From NCBI GenBank assembly GCA_003260075.1, contig QLIY01000180.1, forward strand, positions 1 through 64,000: 64,000 nucleotides of DNA, read 5' to 3'. Shown piece by piece: positions 1 to 12,310 of this stretch; position 1 is the stretch's first letter; the number at the start of each line of letters is the position of its first letter. Position numbers and translations under genes: made by a program. The DNA is from Phallusia mammillata (lineage: Eukaryota; Chordata; Ascidiacea; Phlebobranchia; Ascidiidae). The notes beneath the pieces are model-generated. The model saw only the letters and a list, made by a program, of their open reading frames with translations. It did no database searches and had not been told where the DNA came from.

Positions 1-2154
1 ATCGTTGAACAAGAACATTCGTTGCTTATGCAAGAGTGGGTCGTCTTGTCGGACGGGCGCGTTTTACAAAAAGGGTTTCTTAGTCATAGTGTGACGAACG
101 GCCCAGGGCCAGGCTGCGCACCTAGCGGTCGTTACAACCACTTTTAACCAATTAGAGACCTGTGAGCTATCCATCAGAGAATCCAAGATTACTTTCATAC
201 CCAAGGATGAGTAAGATCTATACATTTTGTTTCATTTTGCATTAACCACATCGGTACACTCATCCTTAATTACTCACTTTTATCTTATCTTTACATTTAT
301 CCCAACCAAACCTCATTTCACAGTATTTTTTACACAAACCTCCCAATTTTTGTTTTCCTTCTAAGGTTTTTGGTTTATTTTAGTTTTTCAACAATGTTTT
401 TTATTTCAAACACTTGCATTGTATGCAGCACTACCTACAAACCATTTGTACAGGTTTTTGTTACTGACATAAAATGTAACCGAAAAATTATGCACATCGG
501 TTACATACATCCACCCCAAGGAACTATTTTTTGAATTTGTGCATATACCCGAAATTAATACTTTTCTTCTATTTACAGTAATCGTTATCTAATTTGACTA
601 ATCATACAATGCAACCTTTTGTATGCATACATTGCCTATTGTTGTTACTTCAGTGCAAATTTTTATTTGCAGTAATTTAACCCTGTTAACACTTAATTAT
701 TACACCTAAGTTTAGTTGCATTTAATGCAAGCAGTGCTTACAAGTCATTTTTGTCAAATTGTTTGCATTGTTGTTTTATTAAATAAAATGGTGAAAAGAT
801 TGCAGTGCTGATACTTAATGATTGTACATGTTGGTCACATGCGATTTTAAGATACAAAGGAACATGTAAACTTATTACAACCTTAACATAGATGATTACA
901 CAATAAATGTAATATTAAAAAAAAACAGTACTATTGCTGTAGCCACACAGATGCTGAATTAACAGCTAAATTATAATAGCAAAATATGATGGTGGGTGTG
1001 TCACATAGGGTTAGTTTGAATATAAATTCCCACTATGCAGTAAATGAATATGATATTATGTTGAAATAAACAGGAAGTCATTCGCTACATCTTTCATTGC
1101 ACATTAACTGAGTCACTAGAATTCTTTTGTTATCTGTTTAAAAAATATTGGATTGCAACTAATTTTTCGTTTAGTTGGTTAACAGTTTAATCTGGATAGT
1201 TTAACCCTACATGTAACACAAAATGGAACACCCAAATTGTTTTAAGACATATATGTGTCTAAGTAATTAAACAGGTAAATCATAAACAATAGGAGTTTGC
1301 TTTTAACCATTCGTTATTCTATACATACTAAACATGCTTTTATTCACATCATTTCTGCATACAGAATCACATTGATCCTTACACATATAAATGGTTAGGA
1401 ATCATTAGAGATAATTTTTTAACAAATTTTGGGGTCCCAGAAATATGAAACATGCTGATATTGCTGTTTGTTTACCATGAGCAAAAAAAGAAAGTTGGGT
1501 TATCCAATATGAAACAAAGATTATGATTATATTTGCCCACTTTTCGAAGCGACCCCAATTTAAAAGAAAATTAAATCAGCATTTACATGCGACCAAATGT
1601 TTCAAGAAATGTAGAAACTTATAGATTTCGATCGCAACTATTCGGTTTTTGATTATCGCATCAGAATGATTAGATTGTGACACGAGTTACCAAGCTGTAT
1701 TGCAAAACATGAGCAAAGGTTGCGAGCTAGAACAAAAGGTATCAATTTTGGTAATAAATTCAAATGCCAATAAATTGAATTTATAGCAACCCCAGAAAAA
1801 GTTTAGGCGACCCCACTTAACTTTTTATTAAGTATTGGCATAATTAGCCACTGTTCAAAGTTTTAACCAGTAAGGACTGGCTGGGGAACCACTGGGGCTA
1901 TTAAATCAAACAAAACAGATGACACATTTGTGTGCTAAATCTATAATTTTACCTTCCAGCTGTAAATGTTTAAATGCATGCCTAAAACATGTGATTAGTT
2001 TCAGTGGACCAGACCAATATATAACCCATAAAATAGACATGAAGACAGAAAATACATAAATATTTTTTTTTCACATAAAAAGGAGAGTTAATTAAAATGC
2101 ATCAATGCTGCAACATCACAAGTCATTGATGGCATACTTTAATTCAGCATTATA
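1..2154. other. Gene-free AT-rich flank
   Basis: I see no exon chain with matching splice sites and phase. The first 130 bases are GC-richer than the rest but not convincingly coding. From about 180 the DNA is AT-rich and ends at the stop codon of the hydroxyproline enzyme. The only internal structure noticed is the possible transposon relic at about 1427-1895. Confidence 0.6.
1427..1895. repeat. Possible degraded hAT-type relic
   Basis: Repeated 'gcgacccca' or 'ggggtccc' motifs occur at about 1431, 1549 and 1809. A right end 'ggggaaccactg' near 1884-1895 resembles the inverted terminus of hAT elements that start cagtggttccc. I found no matching left terminus and no target-site duplication, so this is only a weak similarity. 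Confidence 0.2.
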
Positions 2155-3733
2155 CTAAACCAATAAAAAACCACTATTTAATCTGTCCTTTTTTTCTGAT
2201 GTAAAAGTTGATTTTCCAGTATAGTAGCCATTGCCTACCACTTCAACAACAACTGCAGCTTTGTCACCACATTTTGTTGTGTTTATCACCTTTGACAAAA
2301 ACCTAAAGAATTCGATGTGTAATGGTGAAAGTTCATTTTTTGTGTTAGAATTCTTACTTGGAATGTGTTAGAGGATTTTCAAAAGTTTTTTGTTTTTCCA
2401 AAGAAACCAACCCTTTATGATGCAACAGTGCCATCATTGCTGTAACACCTGAACCGCAAGGGCTTCTATCCAACTGCATAAAATAAGAGTCGCAAATTTG
2501 TACTCTGAATTTCAGAGATTTACTTACCTGTTGATCTGCAAATATACACAGTTCCAGAATTTTATCTTCATTGGGACATTGCTTGGTAAAAATAACCCCA
2601 TAAATAAAATTTAATGATATGTTATCAGGGTGAGATATGGTAACCTATAAATGCAAAAAAACATATTTAATGCTTGCATAAAAAAATTCTTATTGCTAAC
2701 CTGTTTTGTAACTGCAGCCTTTATTTCTCTACAAGCATTTTTTAACCCATCAATGTTGGAATAATGGAGATCCAAGTCATCTATATTTACAAAGACATAA
2801 AATGCCCCTCCATAGCTTATATCCACTTTGATTTCATGATTAGCTTGCAACTGAATTGCTATATCAGTCTGAACAAATACAAAAGCAACATCTATTGCCA
2901 AAACATTCTACACATACATTTCATAGACACAAAGGATTTTTTGTGAAGTGGAAAATAAAAGCATATTTACCAAACATTAGTAGATTATGATACTTGATGT
3001 AAGTTTAGTATGAAAAGATTAACAATGACATGATTTTCATGGAACCAATGTAAACATATGAATTGTCTGGTGTTGACAATGGTATTAGTGCAAACATGAA
3101 CATGATTTCATGCATTACTGCTTCTATTTTATTGCTCAACCATTGATATCTAGTTACCTCTACAACAAAAGCAGGTACACTTTGAAATCGAACAGTATCA
3201 GTGCAACCATCCTTACAAGTAACAAATGCTTTTACCAATCCACATGGACATTGAATTTTGACTTCTGTTTCAGGCTCCTTGTATTTAACAATCCCTTGGT
3301 CCACACAATATCTGTCAAGAAATATGCTGGATAAGGTTTAATGTTTGCAATGGAATTTATTATTGAAAACATTACCTTCCAAGGGCAATGACAGCATGAC
3401 CACACATTGTAGAGTAACCTTCATTGTGCATAAACAAAAATGCAGCATCTGCTTCAGCTATATCCTGTTCCACAGGCAGTGCACCATACATGTCAAAATG
3501 TCCCCGTGGTTCAAACATAAGAAATCTTAGAAAAGTACATGAGCAGTAGCAATGGATAAAATATTCAAGATTTATTTGCCTATTTACTTTCTGAGATGGT
3601 CAAGATTGGCCTTGACATATGCTCTTTTCTCCAAAATAGTGTCTCCAATCACTGTTGGATACCCAGAGACTATAATTCTTAGAGGCTCCCCTCCAGTGTG
3701 CATGTCCACAACATTTATATTTAGATCTTCCAT
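2155..3733 (-). CDS. L3HYPDH: Trans-3-hydroxyproline dehydratase / proline racemase family enzyme
   Basis: Seven exons (3733-3588, 3525-3376, 3311-3158, 2868-2701, 2644-2528, 2473-2358, 2302-2155) join in phase with GT-AG introns to give 332 residues, close to the vertebrate length of about 350. Family landmarks are [13 protein letters not shown] at residues 8-20, the first active-site cysteine in MCGHA (Cys90), CPCGLV near 123, a [13 protein letters not shown] segment, and [11 protein letters not shown] with Cys251. The fold is the proline racemase/epimerase fold, which abstracts the alpha proton of proline or hydroxyproline. The vertebrate dehydratase, as I know it, has Thr at the second catalytic position (RSPTGSG). 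Here it is Cys (codon TGC), the arrangement of racemases and epimerases. Overall similarity is clearly to L3HYPDH, so the name is by homology and the reaction is open. The enzyme is probably cytosolic. Confidence 0.9.
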
Positions 3734-4570
3734 ATCAAAACTACTGCATGTAGAAAATGTATACTCCTGTCCTGAAAGCTTTATTTTGAACACAATGTTA
3801 TTAAATACCCTACTTACAGATTTCTGACATGGTTGTATGTTCACCCCACAACTCAAAACAACTGTTTATAGTCTATTGCACACTGTTTAATTGTTCTCTT
3901 AATACATTGACACAGGCGACAGGCCCAAGTAATACTATCGTCTTGCAAATTCATGATTTACCTCCTAAATATAGACTGCAAAAGACAAGCCCTTCCAAAA
4001 TCAACTTTTACTCCCAAGTTAGCAGTGTCGTATTTTTACCTACACAAAGTTTCGCACTCTTTAACATTTCGACATTGTGCAGCTATTTACGAGTTAAAAA
4101 TTCTAGTGCGAACTGTGTCGATACTTTTCTCTTCCGAGTAAGACTTTTACCAAGCGGTGTAACTTTAACTAACGCAATTCAGGTGTAGATTAACATATTT
4201 ATGTAACTTTTGAACTCGCGTAATGTTAATTAATAACAAATCTAAAAGACCCTCGAGTCAATTTGTGCAAATTGAAAACACAAATCCGTGGCGAAACCAT
4301 TTTTACGAATAATAATAGTAACACATTTAAAGCGCACATGTTAGGGAGATTCCCGAACTAGTTTTTTTTGTGGCAATGAATGAATGTTGTATTTGTGTGT
4401 AAACAAGAAATAAATGAAACGAACTGTGTGGTAAACAAAACTGAGTATGTAACATAGGTAAATTAATTGTACTGGTAAATGGAATGATTTTCTTTTTTGT
4501 CGTGGCTAGCCTAAAAAAACATCGGTTCGTTTGGTAGCAAACGAATGTGCCCTACAGATCAGGTAGAGCT

Positions 4571-4718
4571 ACTTACACAAGAACTCACAGACATACATGC
4601 TAATTTCCAAAAGATGACGCAACGGAGCTAAGGCAATAATTGCTGATTCAGCAAGCTTATGCTCCGTTGCGCCACCTTTTGGAAATTATCAGGCATGTCT
4701 GTGAGTTCTTGTGTTAGT
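4571..4718. repeat. Foldback (long inverted repeat) element, about 148 bp
   Basis: The left arm begins acttacacaagaactcacag and the right arm ends ctgtgagttcttgtgttagt. The arms are about 53 nt each, pair with a few mismatches and gaps, and enclose a loop of about 40 nt. The outer flanks share 'cctacaga(t/c)cag' as a loose direct repeat. This is typical of a foldback MITE. No coding capacity is seen. Confidence 0.7.
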
Positions 4719-4829
4719 AGATTTTCCTACAGACCAGCGCTCATTAACTTTTTTCACTCTTCCGTCACGCCACATTTCCAAAAACTTTTAATAATTCTGC
4801 GACATGCCCCAAGTTTAAGTTTTGTTTCG

Positions 4830-4960
4830 TTTAATGACTAGCCTACGGTAGCAATATTTGCCTTGTGCTCACAACGTTGTGGGTTCTAGTCCCGTCACAG
4901 AAATTTGATTCCCTGGGTAGGAAGTCTGATTGTCCCAACACAGCGAACCTAATAGACTAT
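4830..4960 (+). repeat. Possible tRNA-derived SINE fragment
   Basis: The stretch 'gttgtgggttctagtcccgtcac' near 4874 resembles a pol III B box (GGTTCRANNCC) in tRNA-like context, followed by 'gattccctgggtagg'. A related string, ggttctagtc, is found on the minus strand near 43310. I could not fold a complete tRNA cloverleaf, so a functional tRNA gene is unlikely. Confidence 0.3.
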
Positions 4961-5552
4961 AATGAAATATCGAATCCCCCGTAGCAAACCAGGCATAAGG
5001 CAGTCTACTCGAAAGCGGTCATAAAGTAGCCTATGGTATCGTTACTCAAAAGAATGATTTGAAAATGTTGAATTCTCGTTTAATGTTGGTTTGATTTCTA
5101 CAGGCACTTTTGGATTCTTAATAAATCTGATGCCTATAAAATGAAAAATATAATGTAAACATATATGACAATGGATTAAATGTAATTTTAATCAAAACGT
5201 ATTGTGACGCTTTTGCTATGTTTTGAAGCTGAGTTTGGTAAACACAAATGGCCTACATAAACTAAAGCCCTATTAAAGTTGCCCAAAGAAAAAACAATAC
5301 CTTGCAAAAACAAAACCATTTAATACGTAGCACAAAGGTTAGCTGACGTCGGAAAACAGAGAAAAAAAGGCAAACGGAAATAAAATACATAAAATTCGTA
5401 CACATTTAAAATTAGGAAAAACAAGTCTTCCCACCGAATCGTTAGAACAATTGCACAGACAACAATCCGTCTTTGAAAAAGTACAATTGAAAATTGAATA
5501 ACCTTGCATACAGTAAGTAGGTGTTTAACGCAAATATGGTTATACTAGTGGT

Positions 5553-8500
5553 CTAGTTTGCATCACTGGGACACTGCCAATAATGTATCCGACATTCTTT
5601 GCGCGATGATGCTTCTGTTTCCGCTGCATCTGTCGTCCGAACGCAAATGCAGTTGTAGCTTCTTTGAAACTTTGTCGCAACTGCTCCTGTTTCAACGCTC
5701 TTTAAAGAAGCCGTATATCCTGATGATGAGGAGCATGTTGCGCCAGTTACGACGTAGCCCTGCAAGCACAAATATTTAGGTGAATATTAATCAACCCTTT
5801 TGGGAATTTTTTGGAGTTGGATTCCTTTGAGCTCATCATTTGTCAAATTGGACTGTTTAAAGGCTTACCATACGGCAATTTTGCCAATGTAGGTTAAGGT
5901 ATAGACTTGGTGGCCCTATTAACTGTTTGTGGAAATAACGCGGCCCCCCAAAAGCAAGTAGGCCTATAGCCAGGGTTGCCATACCGTCCTTATTTCTAAG
6001 ATTTGTCCTTATTTTGAACGGCTATGTCTTAGAAAAGTTCAGTGTCCTTATTTCTAAGAAATGTCCTTATTTGTGACTGTAGTCCTAATTTTGTCTTATT
6101 TTCAACAATTACTATAGTCAAAAATCCCTGCTACAGGGAAAAGTAAACTTAGACCTGAGCTGTCGTGAGATGCACTTAGTATTTTATACGAACAATCAAG
6201 TTGGTGGAACAGATTGTTTCTGGCCAAAATATTGCAAATGATATGTCATGGCTTGTATAAATGCAAAGATTTGTTCAAAAACGTGTGTTCCGTTTCGCAT
6301 AAAAAGTTAATTTTTCGGTTGTCCTTATTTTTAGTTTCAAGTCGATGGCAACCCTGCCTATAGCATTTAGAGGTAAAATGATTACGGGGGTTGGGGATTT
6401 AAGTTTGGGCCTAAAGTTAGTGTTGGGGTTATGTTATTTTTTCCATACTTTTTACGAAGAGTTTCGACTCTTTTTTCCCTGTCTAAATGCAGTATGGACA
6501 GCAAAGTATCATTGCTTGGTTAAAAACGGATAAAAATGACTTTTCTGCGAAAAAATAGTTGATAATGGCGTTAAATTAACTTGTTTTTACAGTGCAGCCA
6601 ACAGCAAACATTTTTTCGCCAACCAGACGTAAATTACCTTTTCAACAAAATATTCACCACTTTCCATGGTTTTCTGTGTGGAAGAACCGCCGATGGCAAA
6701 AGTGTGGTACCTGCACTTCGATGAGAAGAAACCTGATCAAAAATATACACAGTGAAATTTAGGCGCCGTGTTACTCTCTAAATATCGTACTTACTTGTCA
6801 AGCTGCCAAACACTTTGTTGACTTGTGATGAATTTAACGAAGTCATGTAATTTTGAATTTCACTTGGAATCGAAGATTGATTTTGGATGTTTGTTGTGAC
6901 GCTTTGCAAAATCTCTGACGTCTAAACAGGCAATGTACACATTTTTTGTATTTCGTTCTTTAATACTTGCTTAAAAATATTATATCTTTATCAAACACAA
7001 TGAGCAAACGGCGAAAAAATACTCGCTCTACCCCAAAAAATGTATATTTCCGATATAAAGCTTTCCAATACACTTGGGGAAAACTGATTTCCAGACATCC
7101 TTGCTTCTATTTTCCCAACAGGACCTATGATTCATATAATCTAATTTCAAAAAAACTCTTATTGGTGGTTTAACATTGCTGTTCAATTCCCGAAGTAACT
7201 TTATTAGCTCATTTAATCCTCAAACAAAACCAAAACTCAATGCGGACAATTGTACGGCGATATTTAAAAGGCAATGGTTTGAGACTTTAACTGGATTAAA
7301 ACTGTTGATAGGGATAATACCTTTTCACTGCGTTCTGAAAGCTGATTGAGCTTTTGCTGGTTTGATGTCACTTGCGTTTGAAGCTTCTTTAATTCCAACT
7401 TCAGACCGTCAACATCATTTTGCAGTCTAACTTCGCCTAGCAAAATATTTATAGTCATTACTTTGACATGGTGACCGGCTGATTCGGTAATGGCGCCTTC
7501 AATGGGCCTGGCGTACTGTACTTTGACATGAATGACTATATCGGTGATTTAAACATATATTAGCTATGCAATATTTTGAAAAGAGACAAGGGGTTGTTAA
7601 GTTGCATTAAGGTTTTCCACCTATGCAATAGTGGTCAAAGGGGTAACAGTAGTCAAGGGCATTCGTATATTCCATGTTGGTTTCTGCGCGACTCGGCAAT
7701 AACCCCTATCCTATTGGTGTTTGCTTGTGTATGACACGCATACTTTGCAGTCTATATAAAAAAGCATAAAAAAGTCGCACTAAAACCAATGGAAATGTCA
7801 AACGTGGTTCGTTATAAAATAGAGTCGGTTTTGTCCACGATAAAGTCGTTACATAGGTCAAAGAATAACACAATAAGTCGTTGTAAACGATAAGTAAGAC
7901 TGCAGACAATGCACACTTTTTTCACTTATCAGGTGGCAAGCTGTTGACAAGACATAAGTTGGTTAGTGTAGCCATCATTGCAAACGTATCGTAGTTTTCA
8001 CAAACCATCCAAAAACGGAGTATTACCTGACGTAGTAACGGGAGAGAGTATTCCAAGAACAATTAGAATCACAAGGACTATTGATAGAAGACTAATAAGA
8101 ATTGAAACGATAAAACAGATGACAAGAATACATCCACATCTCTCGCTAATCTTCGACTCATCTCGTTGTTTTTCACTTGTTGCGGTATCTACCACGCTCG
8201 GAAAAGGACTAACTGCCCGTATACCGGAATACATGGGATTTTGTCGTTCTCTAGGTAAAAATACCTTTATTAGTGGATAAGCAACGAAGAAAAATACTAG
8301 CGACTAAAAAATTTGAACTTTACGATTTTGCCACTAGATTTGTTAAACTAGGTGCTGAATCAAATTTTTGCCGAGTGTCGAAAAATCGTTTGTTCAATAT
8401 ACACTTACCTTGGAAAGTCGTGTCCGTTTGTTGGCTTTTGCTGACTTTGAACGCAATTAACTTGGTTTCCGGACACAGACATGCTAGGATTGTTTAATCT

Positions 8501-9369
8501 TTCGTCAAGTAAATTTTTTCTCTCAAGCTGCAATACATACACCATAGAATAAATAGTTGATCACAACATAAGTAAGTGTTAGGTCCTTGCATTTTTTACG
8601 CAGTTTTTAAACTGTTATGGAACGCAATTATTGTGTGCTAGATTGAACCTAATACACATGCACATAGCGAATATTGTCTGATCCACAGTTGTGCGTGTGG
8701 TTCGTGCATTCAATGAGAGAAAAAAGACAGCTTGAAAAGACACCACATATAGCTTAATCCCCTTTTATGTTACGCCCTAAAGTCAAAAGATGCTGTCAGA
8801 ACCATGCTCTTTGGGATTAGGGTTTGACGTACGAACTGTGGTCAAACAAGAACGTGTCGACTATGATTGAACATGGGTGTTTATGTTTAACAAACTTACA
8901 GTTTTGTATCTGTCTGGTAGTTCTTCGTAGTCATGTAGTGGTGCATTTGGAACACCTTGGGTCATATTAGCTTGGTGACGGTTTTTGATTAATGCTGCAA
9001 CCCAAACAAACATAATAAGTGGAAAAATTTCCACCTACAAACTTTTGCAACGATTTAAACATTACCTTCGTTGGCATTTGACTGTAACAGCGGTTGTGAC
9101 ATCAAATTTGTTTGGTCAAAATGCATTGAGTTTGCCCTTGGTACGTTTACGATTGGCGTTCCAGTGTTGGAAAACTCCATTGAGTAGTTCTCGAGAAGAT
9201 CACCGCACGACGCGCTCTGCTGATTTTCATTGCTAGTCAACAACCTACTTGATACAGTTCTTCGAGAAGGTGTTGTTTGCTTGGCTGGTAAGGGTACAGC
9301 AGGCAAGGGTGAATTCGTACTTCGTCCAAACGATTGTCGCTTTATACGACTTTCTTGTACATTACTCAT
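5553..9369 (-). CDS. Unrecognised type II single-pass membrane protein, coiled coil and Cys-rich C-terminus
   Basis: Eight exons (9369-9066, 8994-8900, 8527-8409, 8250-8027, 7478-7321, 6921-6795, 6732-6638, 5759-5553) join in phase and give 442 residues. Residues 1-210 are polar, Pro/Ser/Asn-rich and without a signal peptide. One strongly hydrophobic segment spans about 214-240, just after a Cys-Gly-Cys. A heptad-like stretch (about 260-300, LKLELKKLQTQV) suggests a coiled coil. The last 110 residues hold seven cysteines (CRYHTFAIGG, GYVVTGATC, YNCICV, CRIHYWQCP) that could make a small disulfide-bonded domain. The layout suggests a type II protein with the coiled coil and Cys domain outside the cell, perhaps as an oligomer. 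I do not recognise the family. The exon 5 acceptor (aatcag) is the weakest junction. A hAT MITE sits in the last intron. Confidence 0.7.
5971..6356. mobile_element. hAT-type MITE, 386 bp, in an intron
   Basis: The terminal inverted repeats are cagggttgccat and its complement atggcaaccctg. The element is flanked by a perfect 8-bp target-site duplication, cctatagc (5963-5970 and 6357-6364). The interior repeats 'tgtccttatttctaag' motifs near the left end and lacks a transposase frame. The 8-bp duplication and CAGGG terminus fit the hAT superfamily. It lies in the last intron of the membrane-protein gene. Confidence 0.9.
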
Positions 9370-10007
9370 TTTGGGTCTACATATGACTTAAATTTAAGAG
9401 CACTAAATAGCCCTTCTCAGGCCCAAATCGCACATGTTTAAAAGTTATTAGGGCTTAAATATTAAAAGACAGACTGCTCTACGTTGCTTGACTCGACTCG
9501 ATTCAAAATTTTTACCTCATCCATATAAAAAAGGCTACCTTATCTAAACAAGAATAGCTAGCAAAATTCTACTGATTTTACAGCTATAATACAATGGACA
9601 GAAAACAACCTGCCGCTCTTCATAACATAACGAATAAGTGCCTTGGGGGTAATACGAAGTGTTACGGTTGAGCAGACACCTGACTGTGCTGTGTGCACAG
9701 TGGTTAAATCCGTAACAATGTTTGTTGATAGCACCTTCAAATAGGTCCCGCATTTCGGAAGGGTTTTTGAAGATGCAAAAGTTATGTATGAAAAAGATAT
9801 CAGCCCAGCACTATATATTGGTCTACTGTTTAGACTAGGCTGCGATTGCACAATTAAGGTCCTAAATCGCACGTGAATACACGGAACTTCAGCGATTAGT
9901 TATTAAAAAACGATCTTTTGGTTTGGAATTTAAACAACTGTTGCAGCTTATTTGCCAGTAATCGCAGACTTAATTTTCTTTTCTCTCTCTACAACATGTT
10001 TTACAAC

Positions 10008-10528
10008 CAGGGAGTCGAACCGCTTGTCATATGGGTTCAGGTTCGGTTCGGGTTCACTTGGTTTTGTTTTTAAGGGTTCGGGTTCGGTTCAGGTTTTTAA
10101 AAATGTATATTTTCGGGTTCGGGTTTTGTTCCGGTTTGGGCAAATTATCCGGTCCGAACCGGTTTGCGGTTTTTAAACCGGTTCAAATTTTCATTCGTTT
10201 TAATTTATATCTACCCATCATCTACTTGGCCTTATTAAACTCCAAATAAATTTTGACCGTGCACTGTTATTTTTGACACGCCCTATAGGTGTTATCTCGC
10301 GTATTCCTCAGTGCGCTGTTTTGAAAAAAATCACAAAATATAAAACAGACTGCATTTTTTACTGGTTCGGTTCGGGTTCGGGTCCAACGCCAAACAAAAT
10401 ATGGGGTTCAACTCCGGTTCGGGTTTTTAGAAAATCGTAATTAGCGGTTCGGGTTCGGTTCGGGTTTAATGAAATTAACCGCTCAAACCGGTTCGCGGGT
10501 TCGGGTTCAGTTCCGGTTCGACTCCCTG
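10008..10528. mobile_element. hAT-type MITE rich in ggttcgg repeats, 521 bp
   Basis: The ends are cagggagtcgaaccg and cggttcgactccctg, a near-perfect inverted pair. A perfect 8-bp duplication tttacaac lies at 10000-10007 and 10529-10536. Both subterminal regions are packed with degenerate copies of ggttcggg or its complement, with an AT-rich centre. No protein is encoded. The subterminal repeats are the kind of sites a hAT transposase would bind. Confidence 0.92.
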
Positions 10529-10917
10529 TTTACAACCATTGATCCCAATTGTGACGTAATATTTATCTGCCTGCTGCGTCCGAACACAAGTGGTTTAGTT
10601 CCCTTTTGGTATGACGACACAGTGCTTCGTCAGTAATTTATAAAAGCGTTTTGTGGCTTTTATCGTTGTTCTGGTGTGAGGTATATTCATTTATTTACGT
10701 GAAGCATTGAATAAAACCTGCAGTGAAGACCCCTAGCCTTGGTGTGACAACGGTTTAGAACTCTTTCTGAAAGTTTTTGTCTTTGGGGTTTTAAAAAATT
10801 TGAACTCCTTTCCCCCCGTTTTTGTGACGTTTGCGGACAGGCGCGTTTACGGGGCATTAAAAAGATTAGCAAAGATGTTTTTTAAAGTTTGTTATATCTC
10901 TTGTGATTCGTTTAAAC

Positions 10918-11199
10918 CAGTGGTTCTCAACTTTTTAAATTTGCGGACCGTTAAACTGTCTAAACAAATTTTGCGGATCGGTAGACTTTCAAAATCTACC
11001 CAAAATGCGATAACGAAAAAAATATGCAATTCAAAAGTATTAATTCAATTTAATGAGAAGTTTTGCTGCTGTCTGTTTCATATCATACATCTTAAACGCG
11101 GTTCTTTGAGATGAAAAAGTTTAAATTGAAACATAAAATTGTACTATATTTGGCGGACCGGCAGGAAAGTTGACGCGGACCGGCGGTTGAGAGCCACTG
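10918..11199. mobile_element. hAT-type MITE, 282 bp
   Basis: The inverted termini are cagtggttctcaac and gttgagagccactg (one mismatch). The target-site duplication is gtttaaac at 10910-10917 versus gttcaaac at 11200-11207, one mismatch. The subterminal strings 'gcggaccg' are shared by both ends. The one-base decay of the duplication suggests an older insertion than its neighbours. Confidence 0.85.
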
Positions 11200-12197
11200 G
11201 TTCAAACAAAGGAGGCGAGGAACTTTGTTTGGGACACGTAACTTCTCCTTGATTACGTCATATTTTTATTGTCTGTTTGCATTTTAACCTAATATTTCAC
11301 ACGGTTGATGCCCTAAGTCCAGAAAAAAATCAGTCTGTAAGGACAGCGTGTTTGGCATATTTACTAGCGTTTGACACCCTGCATTCACCGGTACTTTATT
11401 GAGAAACAATTCTCTACTTTTATCTACCGATTGTGTTAGACATAGTCGTCTGTGGAAGAGCGAGTTTGGTTTGGTCGTCAGAAATTGTGGCTGTTTTGCT
11501 AAACACACAGTTGTAAATCGCCGCTTTAGCTTTGGTCAGGAACTGAAATTTTTTTTGTGCCGGTAGCATCCAACCCGCTTGGTCCTACGCGGTAGCTTGG
11601 TCCGTGTTTTACGATTGTGCCTATATTTGCACGTTCCAAATACGTTGTAGATTTAATAGATCAGAAACCGACAAGCATAAAAAATAAGCGAATTTAAAAT
11701 GCCTTGTCAAGAAGGCGACACAAGTGGAATTGTATTTTACCGCTAGATGGCAGCTTTGATCGTAAGTGGTAGCGTTTTGTAATTTCCCTCTTATAAATGC
11801 GTACCATTGGTGCTGAGCAGCCAGAAGTTTCCGAAAAGTGATTCAGAATTCAGACATACGTATTGAATTTTCAGTCGACTTGATTCGTAAGGGCACGTGG
11901 GGTGTGAATTAGAATTAGTATTGCTTAAATTAAAAACTTCACCCTGAAGTTTGTAACAGCTTTATAAGGTATAGTTTGAATACAGAACCAAATTGAAAAG
12001 TTGTAGAAGCTGTATTTAAATTAGGGAATACCCTGTTTAGTTTGTCCGCTTTGCTATATATGCGTAGTAAGCTACAATTTGTGTTAGAGTGACATTGACG
12101 AAATTACCATTTACATAGACTAAGAGTATACAAGACCCAAAGTTTGTTTCTTTATTCTTAAACTGAAATATTGTGCATGTAATTGTAGAGCAACAAA

Positions 12198-12310
12198 ATG
12201 TCAGCTCAAAGTAAAGTTGAATCAGGTCAGCACCAACATGATAAAAGGAGAAGGTCTTCAGTACACATAGCAAGGAAAGGTGTGCTTCAGCATGCATACA
12301 ATGTATCAAG
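12198..12310 (+). other. Possible alternative first exon of the calpain gene
   Basis: An open frame starting at ATG 12198 runs to a good donor (tcaag|gttagc) after 12310 and would encode 37 residues starting MSAQSKVESGQ. It leaves two bases over. Joined to the acceptor at 12570 it reads into a stop, so it does not fit the main calpain frame. It may be a 5' UTR exon or belong to another splice form. Confidence 0.3.

Larger units (their letters stand above)
3734..5552. other. Intergenic region upstream of L3HYPDH
   Basis: This holds the 5' side of the hydroxyproline enzyme gene and the 3' side of the next minus-strand gene. I found no supported exon. It contains a near-perfect inverted repeat at 4571-4718 and a possible tRNA-derived SINE fragment near 4830-4960. 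The remainder is AT-rich without recognisable structure. Confidence 0.5.
9370..12197. other. Intergenic region with two hAT MITEs
   Basis: No exon chain was found between the 5' end of the minus-strand membrane-protein gene and the calpain. Two hAT elements (10008-10528 and 10918-11199) make up almost a third of the stretch. The part after 11500 is the presumed promoter and 5' UTR region of the calpain gene. Confidence 0.5.

Noticed and set aside
4830..4900. Functional tRNA gene
   Set aside because: Only a B-box-like string is present. No acceptor stem or complete cloverleaf could be formed.
10030..10510. Repeated ggttcggg strings as a telomere-like or satellite array
   Set aside because: They lie symmetrically inside a hAT MITE with a perfect target-site duplication, so they are subterminal repeats of that element.
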